DNA of 64,000 nt from Cycas panzhihuaensis (lineage: Eukaryota; Cycadophyta), in contig CM041465.1 in the NCBI GenBank assembly GCA_023213395.1, positions 59,465,741-59,529,740 of the forward strand, given 5' to 3'. A program made the translations under genes and the position numbers. Below are positions 22,204 through 33,920 of the stretch, in pieces; positions within the stretch are counted from its first letter, which is position 1, and each line of letters opens with the position of its first letter. The notes below the pieces were generated by a model that was given only the letters and a program-made list of their open reading frames with translations, did not search any database and was not told the DNA's origin.

Positions 22204-23691
22204 TTGAATACTGAATACCTATGTCAAAAACCATGTTAACCATGGAATATATTACTCATGATGGACAAACTCCTCTCCATACGATCAATTAAAGTAAATT
22301 GATATAAAGTAAGGCACAATTAATTGGGAAACCCAATAATTTTATAGTCTAGTTTTCTTTGATGGATTGAGCATCATTGAAGGGAATGCATGACGGGAAT
22401 CATTTTTTAGAGACCAGGCAATCAAAGAGTATGGAGGAGGAGCATGAGAGAAAATCTGGTAGTGGTTACATGGAGGGAGGATCTGGAGAGGATTAGGATG
22501 CTAATTAACAGTAGCCATGGAGAAAATATTACCATATACATAGCATATCCTATTTATTAGAGCACACATTGTATTTATTATTCATGAAGCCAGTCAAGAA
22601 TAGCTTCTTCTATAGGAGGAAACATAACAATAAAAAAAACTAGAGATATAACATCAAAGAGAGTATCTTTGACTGTCGCATAATCACTCATCATAGTGCT
22701 AAAGATAATCTTGCAGTTGCATATATTGGAGAACCTGATATAGGCAACAATGTTCCAATCGCAACGGGTTGTGGGTGATGAATCTTGAAAGTAACTCTGT
22801 TAAACAAATGATGATATTTGCATGCTGCACCAAATTTATAAGTTCCTATCTTTAAAAAATACTAACATTTAGGCTATCCAACTCTCTTAGGAAGTTCACC
22901 TCTATATTGAGCAGTATGTTTTCAAATAGAAATTTATAATTACAACATCTACATTCAATCTCAGGTGCTAGCACTCTCATCTAGAATAGGTTATCAATAA
23001 AACCAAAAGGCAGTAAAGAATATGGTCACCACTGCCATACTTTAAATCTGCAATAGACTATTATATAGAACATCCATGGTTTTATGCCCCCATTTTTTTT
23101 ATACATAAAAATATAGGCTTTGAAGGCCATATACATAATTTTTTTTTTTTTTTTGTATAAATAACGCATCCTCATAGAAAACTACTTAAATATAAAAAAA
23201 AATCAAAGATAAAGTCATTTTTTACTTCTAGATAATCAAAAAATAACTCACTCAATTTTTGCAAGCATCTCCATTGTAATCTGCCCACTGGAATATAAGG
23301 AGATCACTTCATACAACTATATATGTGCATAAAAAATATGCCATGTTGATAGTAGATACGCTAACTCTATAGGGTGATTAGGCCTACATGAATAAATGAT
23401 TTGTAACAGCTTCAAAAACACATTTGATAGCCTCAAAAACATAAATAATGGAAACTATAATAACTCTTAATAGCCTTAAAAATAGCCCCTTGAGATAACA
23501 AAATTTCTCCAAATATTTAACAAAAAAATTCCTTTGAGAAATATACACTAGGTTGGCTCTTCATAACCTAAAATGAACTTTCAATGGAAAATTATAATAT
23601 AGGCACAAAAGGCTCCTCAAATGAATGACAATGATGAAAGATAACATGTACAAAATATTTGCAATGAAGTGTTCTTAAGGATTGAACCTTA

Positions 23692-23704
23692 GGCTCTAAT
23701 ACCA
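23692..23704 (-). promoter_or_regulatory. Element C primer-binding site
   Basis: Minus strand TGGTATTAGAGCC, immediately against the 5' LTR; initiator-Met type. Confidence 0.85.
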
Positions 23705-24010
23705 TGTTAGAATTAGAAATGTAAACTATACAACAAATATCTAATGGTGAGTGAATGATAAACAATAAAGTACAATAAGATGAAGTATTTACATAATGAT
23801 CACCATATGTGAAGAATTGGCCAAAACGCAATTAGATATAATTAAGAGTACATATTTATAATACATACTCACCACTAGTGAGAGAACCCCATTAGTCGAC
23901 TTAGAGGTGGCACACATATCTAGGTGGCCCACAACCTCTAATATAAAAATACAAAGAATATAGAGAGTTTACATAGGGTTAATATATATAATTGGGTATT
24001 ACACCCAACA
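23705..24010 (-). repeat. Element C 5' LTR
   Basis: 306 bp, TG...CA, partner of 20038-20343, followed by the target duplication CTTGT. Confidence 0.92.
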
Positions 24011-24015
24011 CTTGT

Positions 24016-25813
24016 TGATGTGATAGCCTACCTATAATTTATGCTCCTATGCATGACATACTATGCTTTAAGCTTTTGATGAAGTGGTAAGGAAATAGAT
24101 GTTAATCTTACATATGTATAATGCCAAACATAATAGAAAAATTTCAGGTGTTTATATAAATAGTTCTATAGAGAAATGAATGTAAGGAAATCAATGTAAA
24201 GTTAAAGATTAAGTTGGATCTAACTATAAAGAAAGAAATAAACATTTATAAACTCTTCATGGAGTATTTAGTCATCGCTTACACAAAAGTATATATATAG
24301 AGAAGTCATTAGAAGTTTACACCATAACTTTTATAACACTTATAACCCTCAATCTATGTAGATATAAGCATGAAATCTGCCAATGCAAAGCTAAGTCATG
24401 CATTGAAAGAGAACTTGCCCTATATGAAACCCTACCTAGTTGGTTATAAGCATGAAGGAAAACACTAATGAGATGCCTCCGTTCAAGCCACCATGGTTTC
24501 ATTGCTTAAAATCATCTACCAACCATGAATGGACAAGGACTATGGTACCACCATATGGAGTCAAAAATGAAGAAACACCTACATCTACACATAGAGCTAA
24601 GCTACTACACTAATATACATACTTGCATGCATCACAACCATGATTAAATCAAATAATAAAGAAGATGATTCAAATAGAATTTAAAAGATAAACTCATCAA
24701 TCAATTTGGAAATAAGTTCATTAATTACAGAGATAAAATTTTTAAAATGATAAAAAAATTATATCTAATTTTTTGAATTAAATTAAATTAGATATTTTTT
24801 AAATTCCATTACCCCCAAACATTTCATTCAATGGTCACATAGAGCGCTCATGCGACTGGGGGCTTAGTTGCATAAGGGATAGATGTCAAAAATATTAAAT
24901 TAAATTGAAATATTTTGTATCTTTTAAAATTTATATATTAAATTGAATTAGTTTCTGAAATCCAGAGACCATTTCTATATGATCACATATTTTTTAAAGA
25001 TACATTGGCATGTTTTTCATTATAACTTCTTACTAAGATAGCAGAATTAGGTGTCATTAGTTTCATTAGAAAGAGAGCTTTGAGATGGTCAAAATGAGTG
25101 GTTGCCTAACATACTGTACTTAATAAAAGATAGAGAAAATAAAGAGTAAATTTGATAAAAGTACTCAAAATCTCATAAAAGATGCATTATGTAATCTTTT
25201 TTAGAAAATATGTCAATATATTATAATGTTTTCAAAGGATTTAAATATGATAGTAAAGTTATTTTTTATTGATGAAGTAAGAAAAAAAATAAAAAATAAA
25301 AAATGGTCAATTTATAGCTTATTTATGATATTTAAGGGCTCAAAATAGATTAAAAAATTTATAAAGTGAAATATATTTGATGAATTATTATTATAAAAAT
25401 TTATTAAAATGTTGGACATGCAAAATCCCTCTTAAAATTTAATCACTTGATTTAGTGAAGCTAACCACTAATCAAATAAATAGATCAATTGATATATTTG
25501 GATACTATTGTTTAATGATTAATGATTACACCTATTTAATAATTGATGGCACCACCTAGTATTTGTTTGAGGACCTAGTTTATTTGATTGATGTTGGAGA
25601 GATAAGAAGATTAAGAGAAGATTCCACCCATTAATAAGATAAGGGGAAGTCTTAAGTGTTTATTAATCATCATACCAAATTAGTTGTTGATGTGATTTAG
25701 CTAATATCAGTTGTTGAGATAGCCCATATAAAAGATAAAAGAAGATAAAAGTATTTATCGGTACAAAATCTGACTAGCAATATATGATAAAAGGTATGGA
25801 AATGCATTATTAA
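24016..25813. other. AT-rich non-coding DNA with hairpin copy 2 and a UTR-module copy
   Basis: No coding sequence recognised. It contains the second two-tier hairpin (24833-24857, see the next entry) and, about 160 bp further on (about 25020-25090), a copy of the degenerate UTR module (CATTATAACTTCTTACTAAG ... GAAAGAGAGCTTTGAGATGG). Sequence after the hairpin resembles that after copy 1 in element C, so the region is probably the leader of another decayed retroelement. Confidence 0.5.
24833..24857. other. Two-tier hairpin, copy 2
   Basis: GGTCACAT, 9-base loop AGAGCGCTC, ATGCGACT; 7 of 8 stem positions pair (one of them a wobble). An outer CCCCC (about 24811-24816) can pair with GGGGG directly after the hairpin. 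Geometry is the same as the copy at 21276. Confidence 0.65.
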
Positions 25814-27068
25814 TGTTATCTTGTTACATTTAACTTATCTTAGCCAAGTAGTTTGACTTGTTCCTAGAATTAGTATGTTTTTGAGATGATGATTTGTTGA
25901 TGATGTGATTAATAGATGCTAAAAGAAAGCTAAAAAAATGTGCAAGTAAGGAAGCATACAAAAATAAATCTTATTTACAAAAGGCAAGTATAGGTTCCAT
26001 AAGCAACTCTTGCAGATCACATTTAATGTGTTATTCTAACTTGTAGATAAGAGGCAAGATTATTTTACTTTTACATAAACATTTTGAAAACTAATGAGCC
26101 ATGTATCTAAAGAAATTACTTAAAGAAGTAATGATTACAAAGACTAGTTACCCATATATTTTGGTAGATGGTTATGACTTTATTTAGACTCATAAATCAG
26201 TTTATTTATTTGTTGATTTGATGATTAGTTAATAGTTGATAGAATGTTAATGAAAGTAACTATACAGGTGAAGATATGAAGATGTTCAAGAGGATACTTC
26301 ATATATTATTAATGTTGATGTTGGTAAATGATGATGGTTGATATTTGTAGGTTGGATATTTATAATTAGTCATTGATATACAAAAATGACTACATACGAG
26401 TTGATACAAGTTTTTATATGCATATAGGTTAATGCTTGTAGAAGATAAACATGGTGGATGATGGATATTTATAGGTTACAATGACATCATGATACAAGAT
26501 ATAAGTTACAGGATCTAGCATACAAGTTGACGAGTAAGGGATAAACATATGACAAACATGAAGATAAGGATTTGAAGATATTAAACATTCAAGGGGAATG
26601 TTCAAACATATGATTTAATTACATATGTAATGTTTAATATAATGATGTGACAAGTATATAATCTCATCAATCATATATATTGAGATATTTGAGATGTACA
26701 CATATCTATGTAATCATACTATTAGATAATGTAAAGGCTCAAAAGAAACTATAGGGTACTCATAAGGTGAACATTGTTATAAATATGTATACACACCACT
26801 TGAAAACTTGAAAAAAGAGATGCATTCATTCTAATTATTAAAAAGAGTTCTAACTCCACCTTCTTTTATGGTTTTTCCCATACTAGATTTTTTACATGTA
26901 AATCTATTGTCTCTTTTATGGTGGATCTTCTTGATTGCTTAATACATGTTTAATTTGTTATTTATTTTATGTCCATGTTTATTCATTATGTATACATAAC
27001 TTATGAGATTATTTTGCTATTATATTTACATCTTATAATTTTGTTGTGTTATACTTTAATTTCTAATA
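25814..27068 (+). repeat. LTR E: diverged 5' LTR of the copia-4 family
   Basis: Similar along its length to the copia-4 5' LTR (58819-59841). Shared blocks include CTTGTTACA..TTAACTTA at the start, 'GTGAAGATATGAAGATG', 'TTAAACATT' with 'TAATGTTTAATAT', 'GAGATGTACACATATC', 'GGTGAACATTGTTATAAATA' and 'GAGTTCTAACTCCA ... GGTTTTTCCCA'. It ends beside a decayed primer-binding site. The body of its element is not recognisable because element F inserts 160 bp later. The start position is approximate. Confidence 0.7.
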
Positions 27069-27081
27069 TAATATTAAAGTG
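27069..27081 (+). promoter_or_regulatory. Decayed primer-binding site of LTR E
   Basis: TAATATTAAAGTG aligns with TGGTATTAGAGCT of copia-4, the differences being mostly G-to-A transitions. The following 27082-27230 is unassigned internal sequence of the E element. Confidence 0.55.
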
Positions 27082-27230
27082 CAATTATAAATTCTAATAA
27101 GAAGAGGTTGAAAGGGTCTCTTAGACTTTGAAAACCAAAAGAGAATCATGGTGAATATACTTGGGGAAGCCATGCTTATAATGATTGGGAAGAAGGTTAT
27201 AGGACGAGCCAATGAGGTGTTCAAGGATAG

Positions 27231-27544
27231 TGTTAAAAATATAATAAAGTCAAATATATAATACAAAATAACTAAAGAGATCATATATAATATATATAAT
27301 AAAACCATGCAACATAATTGGTGAAAGAATGTACACCCCTCAAGGTGTTACATTAGAAAATAAGTATATATATAATCATAATGACTATTATGGGCCAATC
27401 ACAATAATAGAGACACTATGAAAACCTATAAGCTATTAGTACAACTCTTAATGTAGCACAACTATTAAGAGTATTTCAAACATGTGTATCTCCTAGTTAA
27501 CATAAAGGATAATCATTACATAAATTAAATATTAATTTTTAATA
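27231..27544 (-). repeat. Element F 3' LTR
   Basis: About 314 bp beginning TG and ending TAATA. Partner fragment at 35988-36123. Confidence 0.7.
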
Positions 27545-29326
27545 ATCTTCCCTATAAGATTTAATTTACGTCACATCACATTATCATAAGTTAATGTCCA
27601 TGTGAAGAGACAACCATTTATTGGTACACATGGTAACCAATCATTGTACTCAACAAAGCTCAAGAATGCTCTTTAGATACATGCTTCATCAACTTCTCCA
27701 TTATAATTAAAACATGTTTTCCTTCTATATGTTCATCTTCAGTTCTAAACCCAAGAAAAGAACATGGGCTATTTAGTAACTTTTCACTTATAACCCATTC
27801 ATACCAACATATACAAGCTGTATAAATAACCATTATAGACATTAGGTAGAAACATTCTTGAATATGGACCCATCACCTAATCCACCCAAAGCATACTTAT
27901 ATCATAACGTGATAAATTTTAGAACCTTCACAATGAATATCTCATAAGTTTTTATCAAAACTATGTTAAACACATGTAGACTAATCCATGCTTGAAATTT
28001 TACCAAAAAAGAACCTCCTTTACAATAGTTAAGAATGTAAGCATTAAGTTTCCTAATTAAAATATCCTTCATGGAAAGTTCAATAAGGGTTTTACAAACA
28101 CCTATTTCATTTGTGCCAAAGTAAGGAATTCAATGCAATATACGCCATTATGATCTAACACCCCAATGAAAAGATATGGAGGAAATATTTCCAGTAGGTC
28201 TTAAAAAAAAAATGAAAATTAAGGGGAAAAAATTAAAATGAACCTCTCTTATCTAGGTTGTAGGTCATATAAAAAAGTCCATGCAACCTCATAACGAGCT
28301 CCACAAATTTCACCAAGTATCAAACATGATTAAATTTCATTATTATAATATTTTAAAATATTATATAGCCATATATGAGTTACCAATCTCATTTCCTCAA
28401 CCTATGTAAGGGTTTTTACATTGTCATGGCTTCATAGACATCTGTGATCTGCCTACACTTAGTCTTTATGCTTTATAGAGACTTTAGTCTTTATGCTTTA
28501 TAGAGACTTATCATCCATAACCCAACATATTAGTGGCTTGAAGAATCCTCGTAGAATAATAAAAGAGATGCCCAATGGTGTGGGAAACACAAAAGGCTAC
28601 TTAACATGTATAGTCTACCAAATGTTTTTTTTTTAATACCACATGTAAGGATTTAATCAAAACACTATAGATTCATGTAATATTAAATAGTTACAATGCA
28701 CTGCCAACCTTCATAACACACCTAGAAGTGAAATAAGACTATTGGAAGGCACCCAGCAAGCCTTAAAATTACCTAATGGCCCTACAAAGCTAACAAATCC
28801 TAAACACCACACCCAATAGTGACTAACAAGTAAATATATCATAGAATAACCCACTACATAACCCTACACCCTCCTCCTTTCCTACTCTAGATTAAAAAAA
28901 GGGAAATAGTCTAAAGTTCCTCTATTGAAATCACTCTTCTCTCTACTCTCAACACTACCCAATAATCCCAAACAAGGACCCTTCTCTACATAGACCAAAA
29001 ATTACATCAACAGATGAATAAGGATCCTATTTTTATGTATACAATAGCAACTTCTCACTAGTAAGGTTCTTAAATGATTTATTATGCTACAAATCTTCAA
29101 GAGTATATTCTTCATTATCATGTAACATTCTTAGTGATTCTATCTCCCATGCACTAGAAAACTTTAGTAGTTTAATGTGGACATCTTCATTGTCTTCACT
29201 AATTACTTAACCTTTATAATAATTGATGAATTTCACATAGAAAAGGCTTTTGTTTTATATCCAGGTATCCACAAGCATCATATCTTCATCACTCTAGATC
29301 AAATGGTGGTTTTAATTTTATGGCTC
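27545..29326 (-). other. Element F internal region
   Basis: AT-rich and mostly non-coding. Near 29190-29080 the minus strand reads 'NEDVHIKLLKFSSAWEIESL' and 'RMLHDNEEYTLEDL' without a stop, which looks like decayed protein but matches nothing I know. A 25 bp tandem duplication lies at 28461-28510. Five bases at the right end, GGCTC, are the target site of chromo A. Confidence 0.5.
28461..28510. repeat. 25 bp tandem duplication
   Basis: AGTCTTTATGCTTTATAGAG plus ACTT[T/A], two consecutive copies differing only in the last base; a recent local duplication. Confidence 0.9.
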
Positions 29327-29729
29327 TGTAACATAACCTCACCTTTCCTTAGTAAGAGGGAACCACCAACAAGTAAGGATTAAGGGGTTTAGTAGGTTAT
29401 GTGTATGGACCGCTAAGTCGTCCAATAAGATGTAAGGCCACTAGGGCTACCAATAGAGTTATGTGTATGGACCGTTAAGTCGTCCAATAAGATGTGAGAC
29501 CACTAGAGCCACCGATAGAATCATTAAAGATGAAGACCCTTACTTGTGTATTTAAAGGGTTAAACTACTCATAATGTTATTGAGGATGATATCTTAAAAG
29601 GAGAAAGTACTTTGGTACTCATTTTAGTGATTTATTTTCTGTGATTTGCTTGCATATTCATGTTATTTGGCTTCATTTTCTGCTAATTATCACTTCTACG
29701 AGCCCTGATTTCTAAGAAGGAACGGTCCA
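29327..29729 (+). repeat. chromo A 5' LTR
   Basis: 403 bp, TG...CA. Contains a 62 bp tandem duplication (29396-29457, 29458-29519) and a TATA-like TATTTAAAGG near 29549 followed by a plausible start region. The right LTR holds the same duplication, so it predates insertion. Confidence 0.93.
29396..29519. repeat. 62 bp tandem duplication inside the chromo A LTR
   Basis: Two units beginning GTTATGTGTATGGACCG and ending CACCAATAGA-like, 62 bp apart; the counterpart in the 3' LTR is at 35514-35637. It lies upstream of the TATA-like box, so it duplicates part of the U3 promoter region. Confidence 0.9.
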
Positions 29730-29731
29730 AG

Positions 29732-29744
29732 TGGTATCAGAGCT
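29732..29744 (+). promoter_or_regulatory. chromo A primer-binding site
   Basis: TGGTATCAGAGCT, two bases after the LTR; unmutated initiator-Met type. Confidence 0.92.
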
Positions 29745-30443
29745 GCGTTTGCGATTATGGGAAGCTGCCCGAAATAGCAATTTTTTTTTTTTCTTTCCTG
29801 TATGATTGAGTACTCTCTCTACCTAGGCAGAGATTGAGGAAAAACCTTCACTCAGTACTCTCTCCAAGAAGATTGAGGAATGGTAACAAGACATATTAGA
29901 GGTCGTGAAGCAAAGGGGAATTTTGACCTTTAGGTATCGCAAGCAATTTATTTCTTCTATATTTAATTCAATTTTTAAACTTTCTTTTTCTGCATTAGGT
30001 TATATTCCAAGGGTAGATAACACTGTTGGGTAGTTACCCTTTGTGTCCTTTCCTACCTTTCTTTTCTGGGTAGATAACACTGCGTATACCCCCTTTAGGA
30101 TTCCAAAACTCTCCTTAGTGCAGGTAACCTATCAACCACTGAAGTCTTGCAGTGCAGTGGTTAGTGGTTAGCGCCATAAAGTTACTTGCCCTAAACTTCT
30201 ACATCAGAAGTTTATTGGCAGGCCTATAAGACCAAGCACACCTCATTCCGCAGTGGGTAGGACACATCTGATCATTCGCTACTTCCCCTGCCCTAGTCTT
30301 AATCACAAGCCCTTTTGCTGAATTCAAAACTTGTCAGAACAGTCAAGCCTCTGCAAAAAAAAAAAAAAAAAAACAAAAACAAAAAAAAAGGAAGAAAAAG
30401 TAAAAGAAAAGAAAAAAAGAAAAAAGAGAGAGCAAAGAAGGAA

Positions 30444-30485
<42 letters not shown>

Positions 30486-30908
30486 AAAAAAAAAAAAAAA
30501 ACTCCACTTAGCTCTTGCTCAAAGTGTAAAAAAAAAACCCTTATAACTCATATACCTCAATTCAATCAGCATCTCGTAAGGGTAGTTTTGCACTAGGTTA
30601 GTCTATACCCTAATTTTCACTCTTTTTGTACTTGGGCCACTGGTGGGCCCCACCACTCCAAATTCATCTTAAAACTCATACATCCCATTTCGATAAGTTT
30701 TTGTGCTCTTTCTAATGGACTAAATATCCTACTTATGTAATTTTGGGGTTAATAGGTTATAGACACCCCACATTCCCCTATTTTGCCCCTTCTTTCCCAT
30801 ATAGCAACTCCCTATTCTTCTATCCCATTCTTTTTTGAATCTGTCCCACTTCGTTCTTTCCCTTCTTTCTACTTACTCCCGCTTCTTTAATCCCTTTCCT
30901 CAACTTCA
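29745..30908 (+). other. chromo A 5' leader
   Basis: Non-coding leader. GGGTAGATAACACTG occurs twice (30011, 30068). Long A tracts and an (AT) run occupy about 30354-30502. A hairpin-prone GGTGGGCCCCACC sits near 30645, followed by a UTR-module-like stretch (AAAACTCATACATCCCATTT ... CTCTTTCTAATGG) near 30672-30720. Parts recur in the chromo B leader, e.g. GGGGTTAATAGGTTATAGAC (30746) against GAGGTTAATAGTCTATAGAC (51713). Confidence 0.7.
30354..30502. repeat. Low-complexity A tracts and (AT)n microsatellite
   Basis: Adenine-rich runs broken by GA-rich patches, with an (AT)n tract of about 23 bases at 30452-30474. Confidence 0.9.
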
Positions 30909-32480
30909 ATGGTAAAAAATCAAACAGAAAAAATTTCTGAGTTGACCAATGATTTGTCTAACTTCAAAATAGAGATCAACGATAAACTCAGTAGCATGCC
31001 TACCAAATCTAACCTGGATGACACCAAGAAAGATATTATTAAACTGCTTCAATAATGGATGTCACCCTATCCCCAAAGCACAGGAGCTTCTACCTCAACG
31101 GGCAACCAACCTCCCCCTTCTCCAGGAAGCAATACACATATAGGAGGTTCTCCACCAAGACGACCATTTTTCTACCATAAGATCAACATTCCTACCTTTG
31201 ATCCAGACGTGAATAGAGAGTGCACTCGAAGCTAGGTTAATAAGTTAGAATCCTACTTCACTCTCCACCCGATGTCAAAAGAGGACCAACTCTTATATGC
31301 TTCCATTCATTTAGATGGTCGAGCTCATCATTGGTTTAACTGGTGGAAGCAGGAATGCCCCTCTCACCAAACTTGGTCCCACTTCACTAGTTATTTCTTC
31401 GAGCAATATGAAGATACATGGAGTCAATCTTTTTTCACACAACTCACCCGACTTAAGCAGACATCGACTGTAGAAGCTTACACAGATGAATTTCAAGCTT
31501 TATATAACTGCATGCCATAAAGCCAAAACTTAGACAAACAAACAGTGATTGATATTTATGTGGCGAGACTCTAAGACTGTATTCAGATGAGATTAGAGAC
31601 AATGGTAATTTACTCCCTTAAGGAAGCTTTCAAGTGGACCCGTGCAGTAGAAGCTGAGTTTACAACAGACAGACCCTCAGCCATTCGACGGGATAACTCT
31701 TGGTTCTCACGCACTCAACAAGCAGATCTCCAATGACCTCGACCTCAATTTGACGATGCGTCTCATCCTCAAGCTGACTTCACACGTCCTCGACCACGAC
31801 AGGATGATTCTCAACCATCTATTGATTGCCAGAATGAGGATACATCTACCAAAAGAGTCCAGATTTCTCAAGCTGAAGCACAACGTCAACTTGAGGATAG
31901 CCTTTGTATGCAATGTGCAGAAAAGTGGACTTCCGGGCATGGTCATTTTTGCAAAGCACGGCATATGGTTTTCTCCATTAACCCATCCCTCTCCCCTAAT
32001 GATCCCTCTAATTCTGACTCTGACCAGGAGGCTGATGATGAAACCCATGATGATCCTACACCAAACCCCCAACCTGAAGTATCTATATCCACTGTCACTA
32101 CCTCCTCCTGCCCCGAACCCCTAAGAGTTAGAGGCATTCTCTACAAGACTCCAATATCTATCTTGATCGACGGTGGCGCGTCACTTAACTTCATTAATAT
32201 TTCGATTGCTAAACAACTTAACCTATATATTATCCCAAAAACTGGCTTCACATGTTCTCTACCAAGGTACCAGAAACTCCATTATGCAGGTGTTATTAAA
32301 AACCTCAAAGTCTAAATTGGCTCATACCTTTTAGTGTCAGACTTCTATGCCTTGTTAATAAGAGGATCTAATGCCATCTTAGGGATTCAATGGTTGCAAA
32401 CACTAGGGACCTATAGCATGAACAACTCACCTACAAATCCATTCATTGCTTTTAAAGACCACATGGGGTGAAACCACAAA
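30909..32480 (+). pseudogene. chromo A gag and protease
   Basis: ATG at 30909 ('MVKNQTEKISELTNDLSNFK') opens a frame kept without shift to about 32930. It shows the Gag core ('PTFDPDVNRECTRS', 'LHPMSKEDQLLYASIHLDGR', 'AHHWFNWWKQECPSHQTW'). The chromovirus zinc finger is 'CMQCAEKWTSGHGHFC' near 31907, in a form with extra residues before the His. The protease follows: 'PISILIDGGASLNFINISIA' near 32160 (active site D-G-G where D-S-G is usual) and 'AILGIQWLQTLG' near 32376. Stops interrupt it, mostly where Gln or Trp is expected. Gag forms the particle; the protease matures it. Confidence 0.9.
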
Positions 32481-33920
32481 ATTTATGGAATGTAATCCCC
32501 TCCTAACCAAGTGGTCTCTCTTGGACATATGAAACACCATCTTCAATCTCACCTAGGGTATATAGTCTGCCTCAATAATATTCAAATTGAACCACAAATT
32601 CATCCATACATCCAGGATGTCATTACCCAATATGAACAAGTATTCGCCCCTTTGCCTGCCACCACCCCTCCCGACTGTGGTTTCTTTTATATAATTGACC
32701 TCCAATCTAACCATGACCCTATCAGCCTTCAACCTTACCATAACTCATACTTTTAAAAGAATGAAATTGAGAAACTTATAAATGAACTCCTTGACATGGG
32801 CATAATCCAACCTAGTAAAAGCCCTTATGCAGCCCCAATTGTCTTAGTTCAGAAGAAGGATGGCTGCTTTCACCTCTATGTTGACTATAGGGAATTAAAT
32901 AAGATTACCATCAAAAATAAGTTTCCCACCCTCACATAGATGACATGCTAGATGAAATCCATGGTGCAACCATCTTTTCTAAGTTAGACCTCCAATCTGG
33001 TTATTACCAAATCCTAATTGCCCCACAAGATTGTCATAAGATGACATTTCACACACATCATGGCCATTTTGAGTTTCGAGCAATGCCCTTTGGCCTTTGT
33101 AATGCCCCAGCAACCTTCCAAGCTCTCATGAATAGAATCTTTGGGCCCTACCTTTGAAAGTTTTTCATAGTTTTCTTTGATGACATTCTTATTTATAGTG
33201 CCTACCTAGATCTCCATATCCAACACTTAGAAATTATTCTTCAAATATTGCAGAACCACCAACTCTATGTAAAACTATCTAAGTGTTAGTTCGGACAATC
33301 AGAACTCAAATATTTGGGTCATATCATATCATCAAAAGGGGTACATGTAGACCCCGACAAAATATCAGTCATCACAACGTGGCCAACACCTACCACTCTT
33401 ACCCAACTACGAGTATTTCTTGGGCTCACAGGGTTTTATCGATGCTTTGTGTATAACTATGCTACTCTTACCACCCCATTAACTAACCTCCTTCGTAAAG
33501 AGGCTTTTCAATAGTCTCCCAAAGCAGAGGCTGCCTTTTCCCACCTCAAGGTTGTAATGACCTCCACTCTGATCCTTATCACTCCTAATTTTAACCAACC
33601 TTTCCAACTTGAATGCAATGCTTTAGGGTTTGGTTTAGGTTCTCTCCTAATGCAAGACTCTAATCCCATTGCATTTGAAAGCCAAAAATTAAAAGATCAC
33701 AAGCTTCATCTCTCTACAAATCAGAAAGAAATGAAGGCTATTCTCCATGCTATTGATAAATGGCAGTAATATCTCTTAGGCTCTAAGTTTACTATTCTTA
33801 CAGATCATCGTAGCCTATATAATTTATTGACTTAGCCAGTCTTATCAGAAGAACAAGCTAAGTGGGTTCATCAACTACAAGTCTTTGACTTCTCAATAGC
33901 ATATAAAAAAGTAAAGATAA
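32481..33920 (+). pseudogene. chromo A reverse transcriptase and RNase H
   Basis: RT blocks in order: '[20 protein letters not shown]' (about 32800), '[17 protein letters not shown]', '[20 protein letters not shown]' (32945), '[20 protein letters not shown]', the catalytic 'FFDDILIYS' near 33177, and 'LGHIISSKGVHVDPDKI'. RNase H follows from 33560 ('NFNQPFQLECNALGFGLGSL', with first Asp changed to Asn, then 'LSTNQKEMKAILHAIDKW', then 'TDHRSLYNLL'). One frameshift lies near 32930, just before the 'DDMLDEI' block. The RNase H Asp-to-Asn change would remove a catalytic metal ligand. Confidence 0.93.

Larger units (their letters stand above)
20038..24010 (-). mobile_element. Element C: non-autonomous LTR retrotransposon carrying a gene fragment
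   Basis: 3973 bp element with two 306 bp LTRs (20038-20343 and 23705-24010) and a perfect 5 bp target duplication CTTGT (20033-20037 and 24011-24015). It has a PPT after the left LTR and an initiator-Met PBS before the right LTR, so it reads on the minus strand. The 3.3 kb between the LTRs contains no Gag, RT, IN or RH that I can recognise; it must have moved with enzymes supplied by another element. It does contain a stretch that looks like host coding sequence. It could be called a LARD or a transducing element. Confidence 0.9.

Noticed and set aside
29732-29744. tRNA gene remnants at TGGTATCAGAGC motifs
   Set aside because: They are short and sit exactly beside LTRs; they are primer-binding sites, with no cloverleaf around them.
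31707-32072. 121-codon minus-strand frame
   Set aside because: Antisense to the chromo A gag and zinc-finger region, which has clear conserved motifs on the plus strand.
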